From an uncultured Cetobacterium sp. (GTDB taxonomy: Bacteria; Fusobacteriota; Fusobacteriia; Fusobacteriales; Fusobacteriaceae): 10,587 bases of DNA. The translations under genes and the position numbers were made by a program. The notes below the pieces were generated by a model. It saw nothing but the letters and a program-made list of their open reading frames with translations, was not told the origin of the DNA and did not search any database. This document shows, piece after piece, positions 7,817 through 10,587 of this stretch. Positions within the stretch are counted from its first letter, which is position 1. Each line of letters begins with the position of its first letter. The DNA lies in contig CAKOHT010000022.1 in assembly GCA_934085975.1 (NCBI GenBank), positions 1 to 10,587 of the forward strand. Reading direction: 5' to 3'.

Positions 7817-8621
7817 TTTTCTCCCCTCTCTTTACAATTTCACACAAAATAGCTTCAAGAACAGAACCACCTAAGGCTCTAGCTTTATCAGATATTGTAA
7901 AACAATTGTCGTATTGGTTTAATCTTGGATCTATATCAGCAATCTTTAAGCCTTTTTTTATATCGTAATCATCTCTAATTATTCCTCTTAATAAACCGTC
8001 TATACTAGCACTGACCACATTATTATCAATAGTTCCTATTGGTTCATCTTTTTTTACAATATCACCAATTTTTTTTAAAGATTTAAACTTTCCAGACACT
8101 TCAGCATAAATAACTCTTTCAGTTGTAAATCCAGCTATATCTCCAGGATTCCCAGTATTTTTTTCAGCTTCGCCAATTTTTATAACTCGTCCTAAATTAT
8201 GCCCTCTCATTGTCTCTATCACAGTTCCTACATCTTCTCCTGCTATAAATCCTGGACCTAACCCCACTGTTATTGGTGCCATTTTTATTGTTGTTCCCAA
8301 ATTTTTTTTAGCTATAATAGCATCTATTACGATATCGGGTTTTAATTTTTTTATCCACTCTCCCAAAGGATCAATTGCTATTGGTATCTCTTTGTTTAGC
8401 CAACACTCATTAATTTCATCAATTGTTTCTATTTTTTTAGCTATTACATCTTCAACTATCTGTTTTCCATTGAAATTGTATATACACTCTGAAAACGATA
8501 CTGTTCTTCGAATAGCACTAGGTTTTTCAATTTCTAAAGCCAATATTTTAAAGCCACTTTTATACAAGCGATGGATAACTCCTGTTGCTAAATCTCCAGC
8601 TCCCCTAACTACAACCAACAT
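7776..8621 (-). CDS. yqeB: YqeB-family selenium-dependent molybdenum hydroxylase accessory protein
   Basis: This 281-residue protein matches the YqeB family (also called EF2563 family), known mainly by genomic association with selenium-dependent molybdenum hydroxylases and orphan selD genes. Its biochemical role is not established. Visible features are RGAGDLATG (6-14), resembling a nucleotide-binding loop, RRTVSFSE (38-45), VGLGPGFIAGEDV (119-131), ETMRGHNLGRVI (136-147), NTGNPGDIAG, a stretch IGDIVKKDEPIG resembling a barrel-sandwich hybrid domain, and DIDPR plus TISDKARALGGSVLEAI near the C-terminus. The ATG at 8621 has GGGGAG at 8630-8635, directly after the stop codon of the upstream gene. 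The C-terminal 13 codons overlap xdhC. Together with xdhC and moaC it suggests a selenium-requiring hydroxylase in this organism. The selD gene and the enzyme are not visible here. Confidence 0.88.
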   Translation of the reverse strand: MLVVVRGAGDLATGVIHRLYKSGFKILALEIEKPSAIRRTVSFSECIYNFNGKQIVEDVIAKKIETIDEINECWLNKEIPIAIDPLGEWIKKLKPDIVIDAIIAKKNLGTTIKMAPITVGLGPGFIAGEDVGTVIETMRGHNLGRVIKIGEAEKNTGNPGDIAGFTTERVIYAEVSGKFKSLKKIGDIVKKDEPIGTIDNNVVSASIDGLLRGIIRDDYDIKKGLKIADIDPRLNQYDNCFTISDKARALGGSVLEAILCEIVKRGEKNGLKYFGENFSGC

Positions 8622-8635
8622 AATCTAATCTCCCC

Positions 8636-9472
8636 TTATTTTTCAAGAAATTTATTTTTATACTCCCAATATGAACTTTCTAATCTTTTTGCAATCTCAC
8701 CAAAAATTTTACACGTATTTTCTATAAAATATTCGTCTACAGTTATTCTTTTTCCAGTTCTTAAATTAAATATTTTAACTATCTCTTTCTCTATTGACTC
8801 CGGTATCTCTGTCATATAATCATGAAGATAGTCGTTTCTAATTTTTCTAACAATTCCAATAAAATTTCTCTCATTTTCATTTAAAGAAAATCTATTTTTC
8901 ATTGTTTCCTCTAAAAATAAAATATAACTATTCAGATAGGACATATTTTTATTTTGAATCTCTTCTAAATCTAAATGCTTATCATAAGCGATATCTTTAG
9001 TTATATTTTTTAATAAAACTTCAAATACCATAAAAATATTTAACAAACTACTCATATGATGTATCTCTTTAAAAGCATTATTATTTATAAAGTAACATTT
9101 ACTATATTTTGAAAACTCTTTTTCATCGTCTCTTGTAGACGTCAAAGATTCTCTAGAGACTTTTTGATACTCTTTTAAAAAAATACCATTTATACTATAC
9201 ATCCTGTATATTGTAGTCATTCTTATCTCAAACTCTTCAAAAAATTTTGCGCTCTCATCATTCACTTCAAAATAGGGGTTAGGTTCACATGGAATCGTCT
9301 CTATTTGAATACAAATATTTTTTAAGTAATCTCCATTTTTCTCATCCTCATGTTCGCAACTTTTACATCCACAATTTTCTTTACTACATTCTAATTTTTT
9401 AGTGTTACTCTCTTCACTTTTTATATCCTCTTGTTTTTTCCTTTTTACAAAAAATTTTTTTAAAAATTCCAT
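8636..9472 (-). CDS. Uncharacterised protein with Cys cluster and HEPN-like RNDYLH motif
   Basis: I do not recognise this 278-residue protein. It is hydrophilic, without signal peptide or membrane segments. The first 20 residues are very basic. Residues 29-41 hold CSKENCGCKSCEH (Cys29, 34, 36, 39 and His41), a possible metal site; Cys54 and Cys62 follow. The rest appears mostly helical. Near the C-terminus IVRKIRNDYLHDY contains R212-N-D-Y-L-H217, matching the R-x4-H pattern of HEPN-domain ribonucleases, with the polar residue after Arg often seen in that superfamily. A helical bundle around it would fit, but a short motif alone is weak support. Nearby, residues 142-156 are hydrophobic and may form a core helix. 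The gene starts 16 nt after galE, with GAGGTG at 9477-9482, and ends 14 nt before yqeB, so it is probably co-transcribed with both. Its function is unknown. Confidence 0.85.
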   Translation of the reverse strand: MEFLKKFFVKRKKQEDIKSEESNTKKLECSKENCGCKSCEHEDEKNGDYLKNICIQIETIPCEPNPYFEVNDESAKFFEEFEIRMTTIYRMYSINGIFLKEYQKVSRESLTSTRDDEKEFSKYSKCYFINNNAFKEIHHMSSLLNIFMVFEVLLKNITKDIAYDKHLDLEEIQNKNMSYLNSYILFLEETMKNRFSLNENERNFIGIVRKIRNDYLHDYMTEIPESIEKEIVKIFNLRTGKRITVDEYFIENTCKIFGEIAKRLESSYWEYKNKFLEK

Positions 9473-9488
9473 GATTCACCTCAATTTT

Positions 9489-10463
9489 CTAAAGACTTTT
9501 ATACCAAATCCACGCTGTTTCAATTATTTTTTCAACATCTACATATTCAGGTTTCCATCCTAATACTTCTCTTGCTTTTTCACTAGATGCTACCACCGAC
9601 GCTGGATCTCCCACTCTTCTTTCAATAACTTCTGATTTTATATCTATATTTGTAACTTTTTTAGCCGCATTTAACATCTCTAAAACCGAAAATCCATTTC
9701 CATTACCTAAATTATAGACTCCACTGATATTTCTATCTAATATCGGTAATGCAGCGATATGAGCTCTTACTAAATCGACTACATGGATGTAATCTCTAAT
9801 TCCAGTTCCATCTTTTGTTAAATAATCGTCTCCATAGATACTTAGCTTTTCTCTTTCTCCTTTTGCCACTTGCAATATTATTGGAATTAAAGCTGTTACA
9901 CCCTCACCTTTTTGTCCTATATGATATTTTTCGTGAGCTCCTCCCACATTAAAATATCTAAATATAGAGTAATTTATGCTATAGGCTTTTGCAGCATCTA
10001 CTATAACTCTTTCTGCCATTAATTTACTCGCACCATATGGATTTATTGGATTTGTTGGATAATCTTCATATACCATTCCATCACACTTGACTTCGCCATA
10101 AACCGCAGCTGTTGATGAAAAAATTATATTTTTTACGTTATATTTTTTCATAACTTCGACTATATTCATTACCCCATAAGTATTATTCAAATAGTATTTA
10201 TTTGGATTTAAAACACTTTCACCAACCTTTATATAACCTGCAAAATTCATTACTGCATCTATTTTATTTTCTTTAAAGATATTCTCAAAAGAGGAGATGT
10301 CCCTTATATCACCTCGATAAAATTTTGCTCTTCTATCAACTAACTCTATATATCCATTTTCTAAATTATCTAAAACAATAACATTGTATCCTGAATCTAA
10401 TAGCTCTACTACCGCATGACTTCCAATATATCCTGCTCCACCAGTAACTAATATATTTTTCAT
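9489..10463 (-). CDS. galE: UDP-glucose 4-epimerase
   Basis: GalE interconverts UDP-glucose and UDP-galactose with tightly bound NAD, serving the Leland pathway in the galactose direction or surface polysaccharide synthesis in the other. The protein is 324 residues, slightly shorter than the E. coli enzyme (about 338). Visible motifs of the extended short-chain dehydrogenase fold are GGAGYIGS (8-15), NFAGYIKVGES (73-83), SSTAAVYG with the catalytic Ser near 117, and YGASK with Tyr143 and Lys147. Substrate-side motifs FRYFNVGGAH and GTGIRDYIHVVDL are also present. The ATG at 10463 has GAGGTG at 10468-10473. No galK, galT or glycosyltransferase gene is adjacent, so the pathway served cannot be read from context. 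It is the first gene after the rRNA operon and has its own promoter. Some related epimerases also act on N-acetylated sugars; this cannot be excluded. Confidence 0.94.
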   Translation of the reverse strand: MKNILVTGGAGYIGSHAVVELLDSGYNVIVLDNLENGYIELVDRRAKFYRGDIRDISSFENIFKENKIDAVMNFAGYIKVGESVLNPNKYYLNNTYGVMNIVEVMKKYNVKNIIFSSTAAVYGEVKCDGMVYEDYPTNPINPYGASKLMAERVIVDAAKAYSINYSIFRYFNVGGAHEKYHIGQKGEGVTALIPIILQVAKGEREKLSIYGDDYLTKDGTGIRDYIHVVDLVRAHIAALPILDRNISGVYNLGNGNGFSVLEMLNAAKKVTNIDIKSEVIERRVGDPASVVASSEKAREVLGWKPEYVDVEKIIETAWIWYKSL

Positions 10464-10497
10464 ATACCACCTCTTTATAATTATATATATCTGTTAA

Positions 10498-10506
10498 ATT
10501 ATAACA
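10498..10506 (-). promoter_or_regulatory. Extended -10 promoter for galE
   Basis: The minus strand reads TGT directly followed by TATAAT (10503-10498), a TGnTATAAT extended -10 element. The upstream 16-18 nt position is only T-rich, with no good -35 hexamer. The predicted transcript start is near 10491, giving a leader of about 28 nt. The promoter probably drives galE and may continue through the genes down to the terminator near 5226, since no terminator was seen between them. Confidence 0.6.
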
Positions 10507-10515
10507 TAAATTTAC

Positions 10516-10529
10516 AAAAAATAAAAAAA
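10516..10529 (-). terminator. U-rich tract after 5S rRNA, probable rRNA operon terminator
   Basis: On the minus strand, one base after the 5S 3' end, the sequence is seven T, one A, six T (10529-10516). There is no separate GC-rich hairpin between the 5S and this tract. The closing helix of 5S itself (whose 3' strand is GCCAAT) may serve as the terminator stem. The tract is seen; the terminator role is inference because the 5' side of the 5S is outside the window. Confidence 0.5.
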
Positions 10530-10530
10530 G

Positions 10531-10587
10531 ATTGGCAACTTCCTATCCTTCCAGGGGGCTGCCCCCCAAGTACTTTCAGCGTTTATG
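10531..10587 (-). rRNA. rrf: 5S ribosomal RNA, 3' half (window edge)
   Basis: On the minus strand the sequence contains CTTGGGGGGCAGCCCCCTGG followed by AAGGATAGGAAGTTGCCAAT, the typical 3' half of a bacterial 5S rRNA: helix IV arms, the GATAGG segment and the 3' strand of the closing helix. The local GC content is far above its surroundings. The 57 nt present are about half of the usual 115-120 nt; the rest lies beyond the right edge. The 3' end is placed at 10531 and is uncertain by a few bases. It implies an rRNA operon directly upstream of galE. Confidence 0.92.

Noticed and set aside
7030..8628. Plus-strand open frames at 7030-7221, 7110-7328 and 8392-8628
   Set aside because: They are antisense to xdhC and yqeB, whose family motifs are clear; the hydrophobic character reflects the reverse complement of AT-rich Lys/Glu codons.
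8636..9472. Toxin-antitoxin or phage defence locus around the HEPN-like protein
   Set aside because: No small partner gene, nucleotidyltransferase, nuclease or mobile element is adjacent; neighbours are metabolic. The HEPN idea is kept only as a finding.

Overview
The window is a low-GC bacterial segment in which every supported gene lies on the minus strand, so transcription runs from the high coordinates to the low ones. AT-rich intergenic DNA, the gene content and the style of the ribosomal proteins and EF-G suggest an anaerobic, Fusobacteriota-like organism (Fusobacterium/Cetobacterium type). This assignment is an inference from sequence style and was not tested by any search. The translation genes at the left end look less AT-rich than the operon to their right, as expected for highly expressed genes.

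Reading in the direction of transcription: (1) 10587-10531 is the 3' half of a 5S rRNA, the end of an rRNA operon that continues outside the window. A U-rich tract follows it. (2) galE (UDP-glucose 4-epimerase) starts from its own extended -10 promoter and is followed 16 nt later by a 278-residue protein I do not recognise. That protein has a Cys cluster near the N-terminus and an RNDYLH motif resembling the catalytic motif of HEPN ribonucleases. (3) A tightly packed set follows: yqeB-family protein, xdhC-family protein, moaC and a GltS-family sodium symporter. The last three junctions overlap by 41, 17 and 8 nt. The set ends at a strong intrinsic terminator whose loop contains the symporter stop codon. 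(4) An ABC-F ATPase gene stands alone behind its own extended -10 promoter. (5) The str operon rpsL-rpsG-fusA-tuf follows, driven by a near-consensus promoter (TTGACT, 17 nt, TATAAT). Only the first 20 codons of tuf are in the window, and a stem-loop without a U-tract sits between fusA and tuf.

The block of most interest is 6.57-8.62 kb. YqeB and XdhC are accessory proteins associated with molybdenum hydroxylases, YqeB specifically with selenium-dependent ones, and MoaC makes the precursor of molybdopterin. The set therefore looks like a maturation module for a molybdenum hydroxylase (for example xanthine or another N-heterocycle dehydrogenase) encoded elsewhere. A transporter coupled to moaC may import its substrate or a related compound. 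The uncharacterised Cys-rich, HEPN-motif protein just upstream is the best candidate for something undescribed. I found no CRISPR array, insertion sequence, tRNA or phage gene, and no gene-free stretch longer than about 120 nt.
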